The notes under the pieces: model-generated
Databases searched by the model: none
Told to the model about the DNA's origin: nothing
Seen by the model: the letters and a program-made list of their open reading frames with translations, nothing else
Made by a program: the position numbers and the translations under genes
Part shown: piece after piece, positions 32,488 to 41,048 of the stretch
Position numbering within the stretch: the stretch's first letter is position 1
Layout: each line of letters starts with the position of its first letter
Origin: Streptomyces sp. CB01373
Lineage (GTDB): Bacteria > Actinomycetota > Actinomycetes > Streptomycetales > Streptomycetaceae
Assembly: GCF_002803075.1 (NCBI RefSeq)
Contig: NZ_NNBK01000031.1
Coordinates: forward strand, 1-46,766
Reading direction: 5' to 3'
Length of the DNA: 46,766 bases

Positions 32488-34020
32488 ATGAGCGTTCGCC
32501 TCAACCGGCGTACCGTCACCATCCCGCTCGGGATGGCCGTCGCCTCCGCTCTCGCCTTCCTGCCGAACGTGGCCTCCGCCACCGAGGCCGGTCCGCAGGC
32601 GGCCGCTGCGAGCATCTCCGCCGCCGCCGACGGCGACGCGCTGAGCTACGTCGTCAACGTCCGTCCCGGCCACAGCTCCGCGGCCGTTCAGACGGCGATC
32701 GGCAAGGCCGGCGGCTCGGTCGTCATCGCGTACGACCAGATCGGCGTCATAGTCGTCCACTCGTCGAACGCCGGGTTCGCCAAGGAGATACGCAAGGACA
32801 AGGGGGTCGAGTCGGCCGGCGCCACCCGGACCGCTCCGCTGTCCCCGCAGTCCACCACCGAGATGTGGGCGCCGGAGGTGCTCACCGGCGCGGAGCTGGC
32901 GGCGGCGACCGAGGCGTCCGCCACCGGCCAGGAGCCGCTCCAGGGCCTCCAGTGGGACCTGCCGATGATCAAGGCGGACAAGGCCCACGAGGTCACCCTG
33001 GGCAGCTCCAAGGTCACGGTCGGCGTGATCGACACCGGTGTGGACGACACCCACCCCGACCTCGCCGCCAACTTCAACCGGGCGGCCTCGGTGAACTGCG
33101 TGTCGGGCAAGCCGAACACGGCGGACGGCGCCTGGCGGCCGAACAAGGGCGAGAGCTCGCACGGCACGCACGTCGCCGGTGAGATCGCCGCCGCGAAGAA
33201 CGGCGTCGGCATGGTCGGTGTCGCCCCGGGTGTGAAGGTGTCCGGCATCAAGGTGTCGACGCCGCAGGGCTGGTTCTACACCGAGGCCGTGGTGTGCGGC
33301 TTCATCTGGGCCGCCGAGCACGGCGTGGACGTCACCAACAACAGCTACTACACCGACCCGTGGAACTTCAACTGCACCGACGACCCCGACCAGAAGGCTC
33401 TGGTCGAGGCCGTGTCGCGGGCCACGAAGTACGCGGAGGGCAAGGGCACGGTCAACGTCGCGGCCGCCGGCAACGACAACTGGGACCTGGCCGGGAAGAC
33501 CATCCTCGACCCGGGCAGCCCGAACGACACCACCCCCGGCGACCGGGTGATCGACCCGAAGAAGTGCCTGGACATCCCGGCCAACCTGCCGGGCACCGTC
33601 GTGGTCTCCTCCGTCGGCGCCAAGGGCATCAAGTCGTCGTTCTCCAACTACGGCCAGGGCGTCGTCAACGTCACCGCGCCGGGCGGCGACTCGACCCGCT
33701 ACCAGACGCCCGCCGCCCCCGCCGTCGACGGCCGGATCCTCGGCACCCTGCCGGGCGGCCAGTACGGCTACATGGCCGGCACCTCGATGGCGTCGCCGCA
33801 CGCCGCCGCCGTCGCCGCGCTCATCAAGTCGACCCACCCGGACGCCAAGCCGAACCAGGTGAAGGCGCTGCTGACCCAGGGTGCCGACAAGATGGAGTGC
33901 ACCACCCCGTACGACATCAACGGCGACGGCAAGATCGACGCCGAGTGCAAGGGCGGCAAGGGCAAGAACGCCTTCTACGGCGAGGGCATGGTCAACGCCC
34001 TCAACGCCGTGACCAAGTAG
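32488..34020 (+). CDS. secreted S8-family subtilisin-like protease (2)
   Basis: A 510-residue paralogue of the preceding protease. It has a signal peptide (about 1-31, ending VASA), an I9-like propeptide (about 50-110) and an S8 domain with Asp182 (GVIDTGVDDTHP), His225 (HGTHVAG) and Ser433 (GTSMASPHAA). The EF-hand-like loop bracketed by Cys471 and Cys487 is also present, here as DINGDGKID (476-484). The ATG at 32488 follows CTGGAG. The gene lies 91 bp after the first protease with no strong terminator between, so co-transcription is possible, though a short GCATGCC/GGCATGC inverted pair lies in the gap. High identity in the catalytic blocks suggests an ancient tandem duplication. Confidence 0.93.
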   Translation: MSVRLNRRTVTIPLGMAVASALAFLPNVASATEAGPQAAAASISAAADGDALSYVVNVRPGHSSAAVQTAIGKAGGSVVIAYDQIGVIVVHSSNAGFAKEIRKDKGVESAGATRTAPLSPQSTTEMWAPEVLTGAELAAATEASATGQEPLQGLQWDLPMIKADKAHEVTLGSSKVTVGVIDTGVDDTHPDLAANFNRAASVNCVSGKPNTADGAWRPNKGESSHGTHVAGEIAAAKNGVGMVGVAPGVKVSGIKVSTPQGWFYTEAVVCGFIWAAEHGVDVTNNSYYTDPWNFNCTDDPDQKALVEAVSRATKYAEGKGTVNVAAAGNDNWDLAGKTILDPGSPNDTTPGDRVIDPKKCLDIPANLPGTVVVSSVGAKGIKSSFSNYGQGVVNVTAPGGDSTRYQTPAAPAVDGRILGTLPGGQYGYMAGTSMASPHAAAVAALIKSTHPDAKPNQVKALLTQGADKMECTTPYDINGDGKIDAECKGGKGKNAFYGEGMVNALNAVTK

Positions 34021-34046
34021 ACACGGGAGATGTCGGCCGGTCACCG

Positions 34047-34052
34047 CATAGT
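34047..34052 (+). promoter_or_regulatory. probable -10 box (CATAGT) of the CoA-transferase gene
   Basis: CATAGT ends 7 nt before the ATG at 34059; there is no Shine-Dalgarno. This predicts a leaderless transcript separate from the protease genes. Confidence 0.45.
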
Positions 34053-34058
34053 GCGGTC

Positions 34059-35438
34059 ATGACTGACATCACCTACGCGTGGTCCGCGCTGGGCGGCGAT
34101 CCCGCCCTCCTGTCGCGGGTCACCACCGTGCAGCGGGAAGGCGCGCTCCCGGCGCGCCTTCCCGTACGGGAACTGGCACGCACGTGCGTGTCCGCCTGCG
34201 CCCTGGCCGCCGCCGAACTCGGCGCACAACGGGCAGGGCTCGCCGCGGTGCCGGCGGTTCACATGGACGACGGCGCCGTGGCCACGGCGTTCCTCAGTGA
34301 ACGGCGTCTGCTGGTGGACGGGAAGGCACCCGTCTCCTTCGCGCCGCTGTCGCGGTTCTGGCGGACGGCGGACGGCTGGGTGCGCACGCACGCCAACTAC
34401 CCGCACCACCGGGAGTCGTTGCTCCGGGCGCTCGACGTGCCGGACGACGTGGACCGGGTCGCCTCCGTACTCGCCGAGCGGTCCGCGCACGAGGTCGAGG
34501 AGGCCGTGTACGCGGCCGGAGGCCTCGCCGTCGCACTGCGCACCCCCGGGGAATGGGCCGCGCACGAACAGGGAGTCGCCGTCGCCGCCCGGCCGCTGGT
34601 CGAGCGGGAGCGGCTGGACAAGGCACACGCGCGCGTACTGCCGCCCGTCGCGAGTACTCCCCTGCTGCCCGCCGCCGGGCTGCGCGTCCTGGACCTGACC
34701 CGGGTGCTCGCGGGTCCCGTCGCCACCCGCACGCTCGCCCTGCTGGGCGCGGACGTGCTGCGCCTGGACGCGCCGGACCGTCCCGAAGAGGCCGGCCTGC
34801 ACGCGGACACGGGCTTCGGGAAGCGGTCGGCGGTACTGGACCTCGCGGTCGACCGGGCCCTCTTCGAGGAACTGCTCGCCGAGGCGGACGTCGTGGTCAC
34901 CGGATACCGGCCCGGCGCCCTGGACCGGTTCGGGCTCTCCCCCGAGGCGCTGGCCGAACGGCGGCCCGGACTGGTCGTGGCGCAGTTGTCGGCGTGGGGC
35001 CGCTACGGACCCTGGGGCGGACGCCGGGGCTTCGACAGCCTCGTACAGGCCGCCACCGGAATCGCCGCGACCGAGGGGTCGCCGGAGCAGCCCGGGGCCC
35101 TGCCCGCGCAGGCCCTGGACCACGGCACGGGCTACCTTCTGGCGGCGGCGGTGCTGCGCGCCCTGACCGAGCAGACGCGGGAAGGCGGCACCCGGGTCGT
35201 ACGACTGGCCCTGGCCCGCACGGCATCCTGGCTGACGCGGCCCGGCACCGGACCTGCCCCCGCGACGGACACCGTGCGGGGCCCGGCCTACGACAGCCCC
35301 GGCCCCTGGCTGGACGAAACGGCCAGCCGACTCGGCCGCCTGCGCCACGCCCGTCCACCCGTCGCCTTCACCGACGCCCCGACGAACTGGCCCCGCCCAC
35401 CGGGGCCCTGGGGCACGGACGCACCCATCTGGACCTGA
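34059..35438 (+). CDS. CaiB/BaiF (class III) CoA-transferase family protein
   Basis: A 459-residue protein with two class III CoA-transferase segments. The first half (about 1-190) lacks recognisable catalytic motifs and looks like a degenerate repeat. The second half starts with the family signature LRVLDLTRVLAGPVATRTLA, then LLGADVLRLDAP (about 212-248). The expected catalytic Asp region reads ADTGFGKRSAVLDLAVD. Later VVTGYRPGALDRFGLSPEAL and LVVAQLSAWGRYGPW are canonical. Such enzymes move CoA between carboxylic acids (for example carnitine or bile acids); the substrate here is not known. Its own leaderless-type promoter suggests it is independent of the upstream proteases. Confidence 0.88.
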   Translation: MTDITYAWSALGGDPALLSRVTTVQREGALPARLPVRELARTCVSACALAAAELGAQRAGLAAVPAVHMDDGAVATAFLSERRLLVDGKAPVSFAPLSRFWRTADGWVRTHANYPHHRESLLRALDVPDDVDRVASVLAERSAHEVEEAVYAAGGLAVALRTPGEWAAHEQGVAVAARPLVERERLDKAHARVLPPVASTPLLPAAGLRVLDLTRVLAGPVATRTLALLGADVLRLDAPDRPEEAGLHADTGFGKRSAVLDLAVDRALFEELLAEADVVVTGYRPGALDRFGLSPEALAERRPGLVVAQLSAWGRYGPWGGRRGFDSLVQAATGIAATEGSPEQPGALPAQALDHGTGYLLAAAVLRALTEQTREGGTRVVRLALARTASWLTRPGTGPAPATDTVRGPAYDSPGPWLDETASRLGRLRHARPPVAFTDAPTNWPRPPGPWGTDAPIWT

Positions 35439-35593
35439 CCGAAGCGGGCGGCACGCGGACACGGGGCATGTGACGGCACGTGCCCCCGGGAGCCGCCCGG
35501 GACGGAGCGCGCACGGCGGTGCGGGCGGAATCGGGCTCCCCCACTTGGTCGTGCGCGCTTGCCCCTTTCGGGGTGGTTGGTGAAGATCCTTGG

Positions 35594-36601
35594 GTGACGC
35601 TCATACGACCGGCCGCCGGGACGGGGGACGCGCGAGGGACCGGGCGGCGCGGCGCGACGGTCCGGGCCGCCGCCGTCCTCGTCCTGGTGGCGCTCGCCGC
35701 CCTCATACCCCTGCTCGGCCCGTCCGCCGTCCTGCACGGCACCGGTGAGGCGGCGGCACCTGGAGCCGGCGGCATAGCGGTGCTGCGGACAGTGCTGTTC
35801 GCGGCCCTCTGCGTCCCCGTCGGCGAGTTGTTCGTGAACCGGCTGGCCGACCGCGTACCCGGTGCGCCGGCCGGACGTCCTCGCAGCTGGGCCCTCTGCG
35901 CGGCCGCCGCCGGTTTCCTCGCCGCCCTGGGCCTCGCCTCCGTGGTGGCCACCGGCAACCTGGTCCCGCACAGCCCCGCCCAGATCGACGTGGGCGGCCT
36001 GCACCGGACCCGCGACGGGGCACTGGCCCTGCTGGAGGTCAACGCGTTCCTCGTCACCGGCCTGTGCGCGCTCTCCCGGCGCCCGGCGACGCAACTGTGG
36101 CCGCTCGCCGCGGTGGTCGTGGCCGAGGCGCTGCGCGCGCACCCCGGGACCGAGAGCACCCCACTCGCCGGCTCCTCGCTGGCCGTCGTGCACCTGGTCT
36201 GCGGCGCCCTGTGGGTGGGCGGTCTGCTGCACGCGCTGCGCACACTGCGGCTGTGGCACGGGGCCGCGGCGGGTGCCGCCCTGCTGGGCCGCTACGCGCG
36301 CGTGGCGGCCGCCGCGCTCGCCGGGGTGACCGCGACGGGTGTGTGCAGCACACTGCGCCGGATGCCGGCGGACACGGTGCTGCATCAGCTGACGGCGACG
36401 GCGTACGGCCGCACCCTGCTCGCCAAGGTGGTCCTCGTGGCCGGTGTCGCCCTGCTCGCCCTGTGGGCCCGGATCAGGCTGCGGAGGGCACCCGACCCGC
36501 TGACCGCGTACGCCCCCGCGCGCGCCGAGGTCGCCGTCCTCGGCGCGGTCGTCGCGGTGTCGGGGCTGCTGACGGCGCTGCCGCTGCCGATCCGCTGGTG
36601 A
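35594..36601 (+). CDS. CopD-domain integral membrane protein
   Basis: A 335-residue membrane protein with about eight to nine hydrophobic segments. The C-terminal half (about 190-330) carries the copper-resistance D domain: HLVCGALWVGGLLHALRTLR, ARVAAAALAGVTATGV and TAYGRTLLAKVVLVAGVALLA, the usual sequence. It may take part in copper uptake or handling, but no CopC or other copper gene is adjacent. The GTG at 35594 is preferred since the upstream extension is not membrane-like; there is no clear Shine-Dalgarno and the start choice is uncertain. It is convergent with the VIT-family gene. Confidence 0.82.
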   Translation: MTLIRPAAGTGDARGTGRRGATVRAAAVLVLVALAALIPLLGPSAVLHGTGEAAAPGAGGIAVLRTVLFAALCVPVGELFVNRLADRVPGAPAGRPRSWALCAAAAGFLAALGLASVVATGNLVPHSPAQIDVGGLHRTRDGALALLEVNAFLVTGLCALSRRPATQLWPLAAVVVAEALRAHPGTESTPLAGSSLAVVHLVCGALWVGGLLHALRTLRLWHGAAAGAALLGRYARVAAAALAGVTATGVCSTLRRMPADTVLHQLTATAYGRTLLAKVVLVAGVALLALWARIRLRRAPDPLTAYAPARAEVAVLGAVVAVSGLLTALPLPIRW

Positions 36602-36634
36602 GCGGACCCGTCCGGCCCGTCGGACGAAGGGGCG

Positions 36635-37345
36635 TCAGGCCCCCACCGCGCCCAGCAGGGTCCCGGCCACATAGGTCACCGCCATGGCCAGCGCCCCGCC
36701 GGCCACGTTCCGCAGCACCGCCCGGCCGGGCGCGGCCGCTCCCAGGCGGGCGCTGCTCCAGCCGGTGAGGACGAGGGCGGCCAGGACCGACACCACGGTG
36801 ACACCCAACCGCCAGGCCGCCGGCGGCAGCACGATCGCCAGCAGGGGGAGCAGCGCGCCGACCGTGAACGCCAGGAAGCTCGCCCCGGCCGCATGCCACG
36901 GGTTGGTCAGCTCGTCGGGGTTGATGCCGAGCTCCACGCTCGCGTGTGCCCGCAGCGCGTCCCGCTCGGTGAGCTGCTCCGCCGCCTCCCTGGCCACGTC
37001 ACGCGTCAGACCCCGGGCCTGGAGCAGGTCGGTCAGCTCCCGCAGCTCCGCCTCGGGCTGCTCGCGCAGCTCCCTTCGTTCCAGGGCCAGCGCGGCCATC
37101 TCCGAGTCCCGCTGGGTCGACACCGACACGTACTCCCCCGCCGCCATCGACATGGACCCGGCGAGCAGACCGGCGAGCCCCGCGGTCAGCAGTGCCGGAC
37201 GGGAGTCCGTCGCACCGGCCACACCGACGACGAGTCCCGCGGTGGACACGATGCCGTCGTTGGCGCCGAGCACGGCCGCCCGCAGCCAGTTGAGCCGCGC
37301 GCCGAGCGCGCTGCCGTGCGGCTCGTGATGCGTTGGTTCCGTCAC
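36635..37345 (-). CDS. VIT1/CCC1-family transporter
   Basis: A 236-residue membrane protein of the vacuolar iron transporter family. The N-terminal block has LNWLRAAVLGANDGIVSTAG, then LVVGVAGA and SMAAGEYVSVSTQRDSE with the Met-Ala-Ala-Gly-Glu-Tyr signature of the metal path. A cytoplasmic helical Glu-rich segment follows (about 80-140: ELREQPEAELRELTDLLQAR), then three more helices. Known members export Fe(II) or Mn(II); bacterial members are thought to act in metal detoxification. The GTG start at 37345 has no clear ribosome-binding site. Confidence 0.9.
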   Translation of the reverse strand: MTEPTHHEPHGSALGARLNWLRAAVLGANDGIVSTAGLVVGVAGATDSRPALLTAGLAGLLAGSMSMAAGEYVSVSTQRDSEMAALALERRELREQPEAELRELTDLLQARGLTRDVAREAAEQLTERDALRAHASVELGINPDELTNPWHAAGASFLAFTVGALLPLLAIVLPPAAWRLGVTVVSVLAALVLTGWSSARLGAAAPGRAVLRNVAGGALAMAVTYVAGTLLGAVGA

Positions 37346-37484
37346 AGGACGGAGGATCGCACGGTTCGTCCGTCCTGTCCCCGCACGGTTCCTGATGTCC
37401 CGTGAGGCGCACCCCCGGTCCTCCGGGAGGCCGTTCGCCGCCTCTGCCGGGCGCCCGGTGGGCGAGGCTGTCGGTCGCGGCCCG

Positions 37485-37490
37485 TATCCT
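37485..37490 (+). promoter_or_regulatory. probable -10 box (TATCCT) of the exonuclease gene
   Basis: TATCCT ends 9 nt before the ATG at 37499 and 3 nt before an alternative GTG at 37493. The position favours a leaderless mRNA starting at the ATG. Confidence 0.45.
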
Positions 37491-37498
37491 CAGTGACC

Positions 37499-38476
37499 AT
37501 GCTCGAAGACCGCACGCTCGCAGGGTTGCCCCCCACACCGTGGCCGGCCGCGTATCCGAAGGGATACGCGGTCGTTGACGTGGAGACCACCGGCCTGGCC
37601 CGCGACGACCGCATCATCTCCGCGGCGGTCTACCGGCTGGACGCGCGCGGCGAGGTCGAGGACCACTGGTACACGACGGTCAACCCCGAGCGGGACCCGG
37701 GACCGGTGTGGATCCACGGACTGACGAGCGAGGCCCTGGAGGGCGCTCCGCTGTTCGCGGAGATCGCCGAGGAGTTCGCCGCGCGGCTGGCGGACCGGGT
37801 GCTCGTCGCGCACAACGCGGTGTTCGACTGGCAGATGATCGCGCGGGAGTACGCGCGCGCGGAGCGCGAGGCGCCGGTGCGGCAGCGGCTGTGCACCATC
37901 GCGCTCGCCAAGGAGCTGGCCCTGCCCCTGCCCAACCACAAGCTGGAGTCGCTGGCGGCGCACTTCGGCGTCGTGCAGCAGCGGGCGCACCACGCGCTGG
38001 ACGACGCGCGCGTGCTGGCCGAGGCGTTCAGGCCGAGCCTGCGGGCCGCGGCGGCGGGCGGCGTGCGGCTGCCGCTGCTGGAGTGCCGGCCGCTGACGGA
38101 GTGGTCGGACCGGCCGGTGCCCCGGCAGCAGTCGGGCGGCTACCGCGCGGCCAGTTGGCGCGCCTCACGCAAGCGGCCCGCGTGCCCGTACCCCAACCCG
38201 GGTCGGTACGAGGACGGCAAGCCCCTCAAGCAGGGCATGCGGGTGGCCTTCTCCGGGGACACCTCCACCGACCGCGAACTGCTGGAGGACCGGGCCACCG
38301 AGGCCGGACTGCACGTGTCCACCAGCCTGTCCCGGCTGACCAGCCTGCTGGTGACGAACGACCCGGAATCGGGCACGTCGAAGGTGGTCAAGGCACGCCA
38401 GCACGGCACTCCGGTGGTGGACGAGGCGGCGTTCGGGCAGCTGCTCAGGGACGTGGAACCGGCGGAGGGCCGCTGA
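37499..38476 (+). CDS. DEDDh 3'-5' exonuclease fused to a BRCT domain
   Basis: A 325-residue protein. The N-terminal DnaQ-type exonuclease (about 22-180) has the motif I VVDVETTGL (Asp27, Glu29), motif II VLVAHNAVFDWQMI, and motif III HHALDDARVLAEAF with the DEDDh His. A C-terminal BRCT domain (about 238-318: KQGMRVAFSGDTSTDRELLE, LHVSTSLSRLTSLLVTND) follows after an Arg/Pro-rich linker. The fusion suggests a DNA-repair or proofreading-like nuclease recruited to protein or DNA ends through BRCT. The start is the ATG at 37499 in a probable leaderless message. Confidence 0.9.
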   Translation: MLEDRTLAGLPPTPWPAAYPKGYAVVDVETTGLARDDRIISAAVYRLDARGEVEDHWYTTVNPERDPGPVWIHGLTSEALEGAPLFAEIAEEFAARLADRVLVAHNAVFDWQMIAREYARAEREAPVRQRLCTIALAKELALPLPNHKLESLAAHFGVVQQRAHHALDDARVLAEAFRPSLRAAAAGGVRLPLLECRPLTEWSDRPVPRQQSGGYRAASWRASRKRPACPYPNPGRYEDGKPLKQGMRVAFSGDTSTDRELLEDRATEAGLHVSTSLSRLTSLLVTNDPESGTSKVVKARQHGTPVVDEAAFGQLLRDVEPAEGR

Positions 38477-38554
38477 CGGGCGTACGGGTGATTACCGGGC
38501 GACTCGCCCATGGTCCGCTCGCCCGCGCCGCGGGCACGGCTCACCCTGTGGCGC

Positions 38555-38788
38555 ATGGCGAGATGTGAAGTATGCGGCAATGACTACGGAATGACCTTCG
38601 AGGTGCACGCACAGAACTCGGTGCACGTCTTCGACTGCTTCGCCTGCGCGATCCACCGCATGGCACCGATCTGCGAGCACTGTCGTGTCCAGATCATCGG
38701 TCAGGGCGTCGAGGTCGAGGGGCACTGGTACTGCGGCGCGCACTGCGCCCGCGCCGAGGGGAGGGTCGGAATCGTCGACCGCGTTTGA
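38555..38788 (+). CDS. small zinc-ribbon-like protein
   Basis: A 77-residue protein with several metal-type pairs: CEVCGND (4-10), CFACAIHRMAPICEHC (about 28-43) and YCGAHC (about 59-64). Two zinc ions are likely, in a LIM-like or metallothionein-like layout. It begins at ATG 38555; an upstream in-frame ATG at 38510 adds basic residues with no support. No function is known to me. It lies between the exonuclease and SURF1 genes on the same strand, with gaps of 78 and 49 bp. Confidence 0.8.
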   Translation: MARCEVCGNDYGMTFEVHAQNSVHVFDCFACAIHRMAPICEHCRVQIIGQGVEVEGHWYCGAHCARAEGRVGIVDRV

Positions 38789-38825
38789 GGACACCCCTGC
38801 CGAAAACACCCCACGGCCGCGGAGG

Positions 38826-38831
38826 TACCGT
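38826..38831 (+). promoter_or_regulatory. probable -10 box (TACCGT) of the SURF1 gene
   Basis: TACCGT ends 7 nt before the GTG at 38838, placing the transcription start at the start codon. No Shine-Dalgarno is properly spaced. Confidence 0.45.
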
Positions 38832-38837
38832 CGTGGG

Positions 38838-39629
38838 GTGTACCGCTTCCTGTTGACCCGCCAGTGGGTGATCCTCACCATCCTCGCGATCGCGCTGATC
38901 CCGACGATGATCCGGCTGGGTTTCTGGCAGTTGCACCGCCATGAGCACAAGGTCGCGCTGAACCAGGTGATCACCGAGTCGCTGGCCGCGCGGCCGGTGC
39001 CGGCCGAGTCGCTGACCTCGCCCGGCGCCACCGTGAAGCACGCCGACCTGTACCACAGGGTCACCGCCAAGGGGCACTTCGACACCGCGGACGAGGAGGT
39101 CGTGCGCCGCCGCACCAACGACAACGGCGACATCGGCTACCACGTGCTGACCCCCTTCGTCCTGGACGACGGCAGGGTCCTCCTGGTCAACCGGGGCTGG
39201 GTCCCCACGGACGCCTCGCAGACGGAGTTCCCGAAGATCCCGGCACCCCCGCGCGGAGAGATCACCGTCACCGGCCGGCTGATGCCCGACGAGACGACCG
39301 CGGCGAGCGGCATCAAGGACGTCAAGGGCCTGCCCGACCGTCAGGTGATGCTGATCAGCAGCACGCAGCAGGCCGAGCGGCTCGGGAAGCGGGTCCTCGG
39401 CGGCTACGTCCAGCTGACCTCGCCCGCGCCGCAGGGCGGCAGCCCGCAACTGCTGCCCGACCCGGAGCACAGCGACATCGGCCCGCACCTGGCGTACGCC
39501 ATCCAGTGGTGGCTGTTCACGGCGGGCGTCCCGGTCGGCTGGGTGGTGCTGCTGCGCCGCGAGGCACGTGAGCGCGCGCAGGCGGCGGCGAAGGAAGCCG
39601 CGCCGGAGGCGGAACCCGCCGCCGTGTAG
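38838..39629 (+). CDS. SURF1-family protein
   Basis: A 263-residue protein with two membrane helices, one near the N-terminus (about 9-27: WVILTILAIALIPTMIRLGF) and one near the C-terminus (about 220-238: YAIQWWLFTAGVPVGWVVLL). Family motifs are present: GFWQLHRHEHK, DNGDIGYHVLTPFVLDDGR, VLLVNRGWVP and HLAYAIQWW. SURF1 proteins help insert heme a into cytochrome c oxidase (aa3 type). The GTG at 38838 directly begins the hydrophobic N-terminus. It appears to be expressed from its own leaderless-type promoter. Confidence 0.93.
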   Translation: MYRFLLTRQWVILTILAIALIPTMIRLGFWQLHRHEHKVALNQVITESLAARPVPAESLTSPGATVKHADLYHRVTAKGHFDTADEEVVRRRTNDNGDIGYHVLTPFVLDDGRVLLVNRGWVPTDASQTEFPKIPAPPRGEITVTGRLMPDETTAASGIKDVKGLPDRQVMLISSTQQAERLGKRVLGGYVQLTSPAPQGGSPQLLPDPEHSDIGPHLAYAIQWWLFTAGVPVGWVVLLRREARERAQAAAKEAAPEAEPAAV

Positions 39630-39674
39630 CGGCGGTCGTCCCCGTCGGCCTCGCCCCGTGCCGGAGCGACCGGG

Positions 39675-39680
39675 CAGGAT
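39675..39680 (+). promoter_or_regulatory. probable -10 box (CAGGAT) of the SDR gene
   Basis: CAGGAT resembles the common Streptomyces TAGGAT box and ends 8 nt before the ATG at 39688. AGGGG is present but only 2-3 nt from the ATG, too near to act as a ribosome-binding site. Confidence 0.4.
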
Positions 39681-39687
39681 AGGGGCC

Positions 39688-40443
39688 ATGGATCTTGGAC
39701 TGAAGGACCGGGTGTACGTCGTCACCGGCTCCACGCGCGGACTGGGCAACGCCACCGCGCGCGAGCTCGTCGCCGACGGCGCGAAGGTGGTCATCACCGG
39801 GCGGGACGGCGAGCGGGTCGCCGCGGCGGCGGCCGAGCTGGGGCCGAACGCCGTCGGGGTGGCCGTGGACAACGCGGACGCCGACGCGCCGGCGCGGCTG
39901 ATCGCGGCGGCGCGGGAGCACTTCGGCGGCTTCCACGGCGTGCTCGTGAGCGTCGGCGGACCGCCGGCCGGCTTCGTCGCCGACAACACCGACGAGCAGT
40001 GGCAGGCCGCGTTCGAGTCGGTGTTCCTCGGCGCGGTGCGGCTCGCCCGCGCGGCGGCGGCCGAGCTGGAACCGGGCGGGGTCGTCGGGTTCGTTCTCTC
40101 CGGGTCCGTGTACGAGCCGATCGCGGGGCTGACCATCTCCAACGGGCTGCGGCCCGGCCTGGCCGGGTTCGCCAAGTCCCTCGCCGACGAGCTGGGACCG
40201 CGGGGCATCCGGGTCGTGGGTGTGCTGCCGGGCCGCATCGACACGGACCGCGTGCGCGAGCTGGACGCGCTGTCCGCGGACCCGCAGGCGACACGGACGG
40301 CCGCCGAGTCCCGGGTGCCGCTGCGCCGGTACGGCACGCCGGAGGAGTTCGGCCGTACGGCCGCGTTCCTGCTGTCGCCCGCCGCCTCCTACGTCACCGG
40401 TGTGATGCTGCCGGTGGACGGCGGTGCCCGGCACGGGTTCTGA
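39688..40443 (+). CDS. short-chain dehydrogenase/reductase (SDR)
   Basis: A 251-residue classical SDR. The cofactor motif is TGSTRGLG (about 13-20). The usual NAG motif is replaced by SVGGPP (about 90), typical of the 3-oxoacyl-ACP-reductase-like SDR subgroup. The active-site Ser is in VLSGSVYEP, but the usual YxxxK is not evident: the stretch at about 148-165 reads AGLTISNGLRPGLAGFAKSL, with Asn at the place of Tyr. The enzyme may therefore be atypical or inactive as a dehydrogenase. It is convergent with the AmaP-like gene with 22 bp between stops. Confidence 0.87.
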   Translation: MDLGLKDRVYVVTGSTRGLGNATARELVADGAKVVITGRDGERVAAAAAELGPNAVGVAVDNADADAPARLIAAAREHFGGFHGVLVSVGGPPAGFVADNTDEQWQAAFESVFLGAVRLARAAAAELEPGGVVGFVLSGSVYEPIAGLTISNGLRPGLAGFAKSLADELGPRGIRVVGVLPGRIDTDRVRELDALSADPQATRTAAESRVPLRRYGTPEEFGRTAAFLLSPAASYVTGVMLPVDGGARHGF

Positions 40444-40465
40444 GCCGGCACCACACCGGGCCGGG

Positions 40466-41044
40466 TCAGCTCACTCGCTCCGCGCGATGCCTCACCGCCC
40501 TCAACCGCACCTCCGCCGGAAGCGCCGCGAGACGGGCGGAGTCCCGGGCGTGGACGAGGGCCCGGCCGGTGAGGTGGTCGAGGACCGCTCCCGGGTCCGC
40601 ATGGGGTTCCAGGAGGAGCCGCACATGGGTCCTGGGGGCGCCGCGGCGGCCGGTCAGACGGACCTGGGCGCCGGCGACGCCGTCGGGCTGCTCGGCGTCC
40701 GCGGCCAGGACGTTCTCCAGGGCCCGGCCCCGCAGCAGGGCCGTCTCGCCGTCCCCGGTGTCGACGACCACCTCGCCGAGCCGCCGCCGGCGCACCACCG
40801 CGGCCAGCCACCACAGGGCCAGCAGCACCAGGACGGCCAGGGCGCCGAGAACGGCGGGCCACCACCAGCCGGCCTCCCGCCACCGCGTCCGCTCGGCGGC
40901 GCTCAGCAGGACGTCGTGCCGGCCGCGGTGGATCCACCACGAGGGCGGCCGTACGCCCATCCCCACGGCAAGCACCGATCCGCCCACCACCAGCAGCACA
41001 AGACCGACGAGCCCGGTCAGCACCCTGTGGACGATCCCGCGCAC
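40466..41044 (-). CDS. amaP: alkaline-shock membrane anchor AmaP-like protein
   Basis: A 192-residue protein with two N-terminal membrane helices (about 9-29 and 64-85), followed by a soluble domain of about 100 residues (VVDTGDGETALLRGRALENV, then LTGRRGAPRTHVRLLLEPHA). In Staphylococcus AmaP anchors Asp23 at the membrane; here the Asp23-type genes lie in the same operon. The GTG start at 41044 lies 4 bases after the preceding stop, with GGTGAGGAC as ribosome-binding site. It is the last gene of the operon. Confidence 0.85.
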   Translation of the reverse strand: MRGIVHRVLTGLVGLVLLVVGGSVLAVGMGVRPPSWWIHRGRHDVLLSAAERTRWREAGWWWPAVLGALAVLVLLALWWLAAVVRRRRLGEVVVDTGDGETALLRGRALENVLAADAEQPDGVAGAQVRLTGRRGAPRTHVRLLLEPHADPGAVLDHLTGRALVHARDSARLAALPAEVRLRAVRHRAERVS

Positions 41045-41048
41045 GTCC

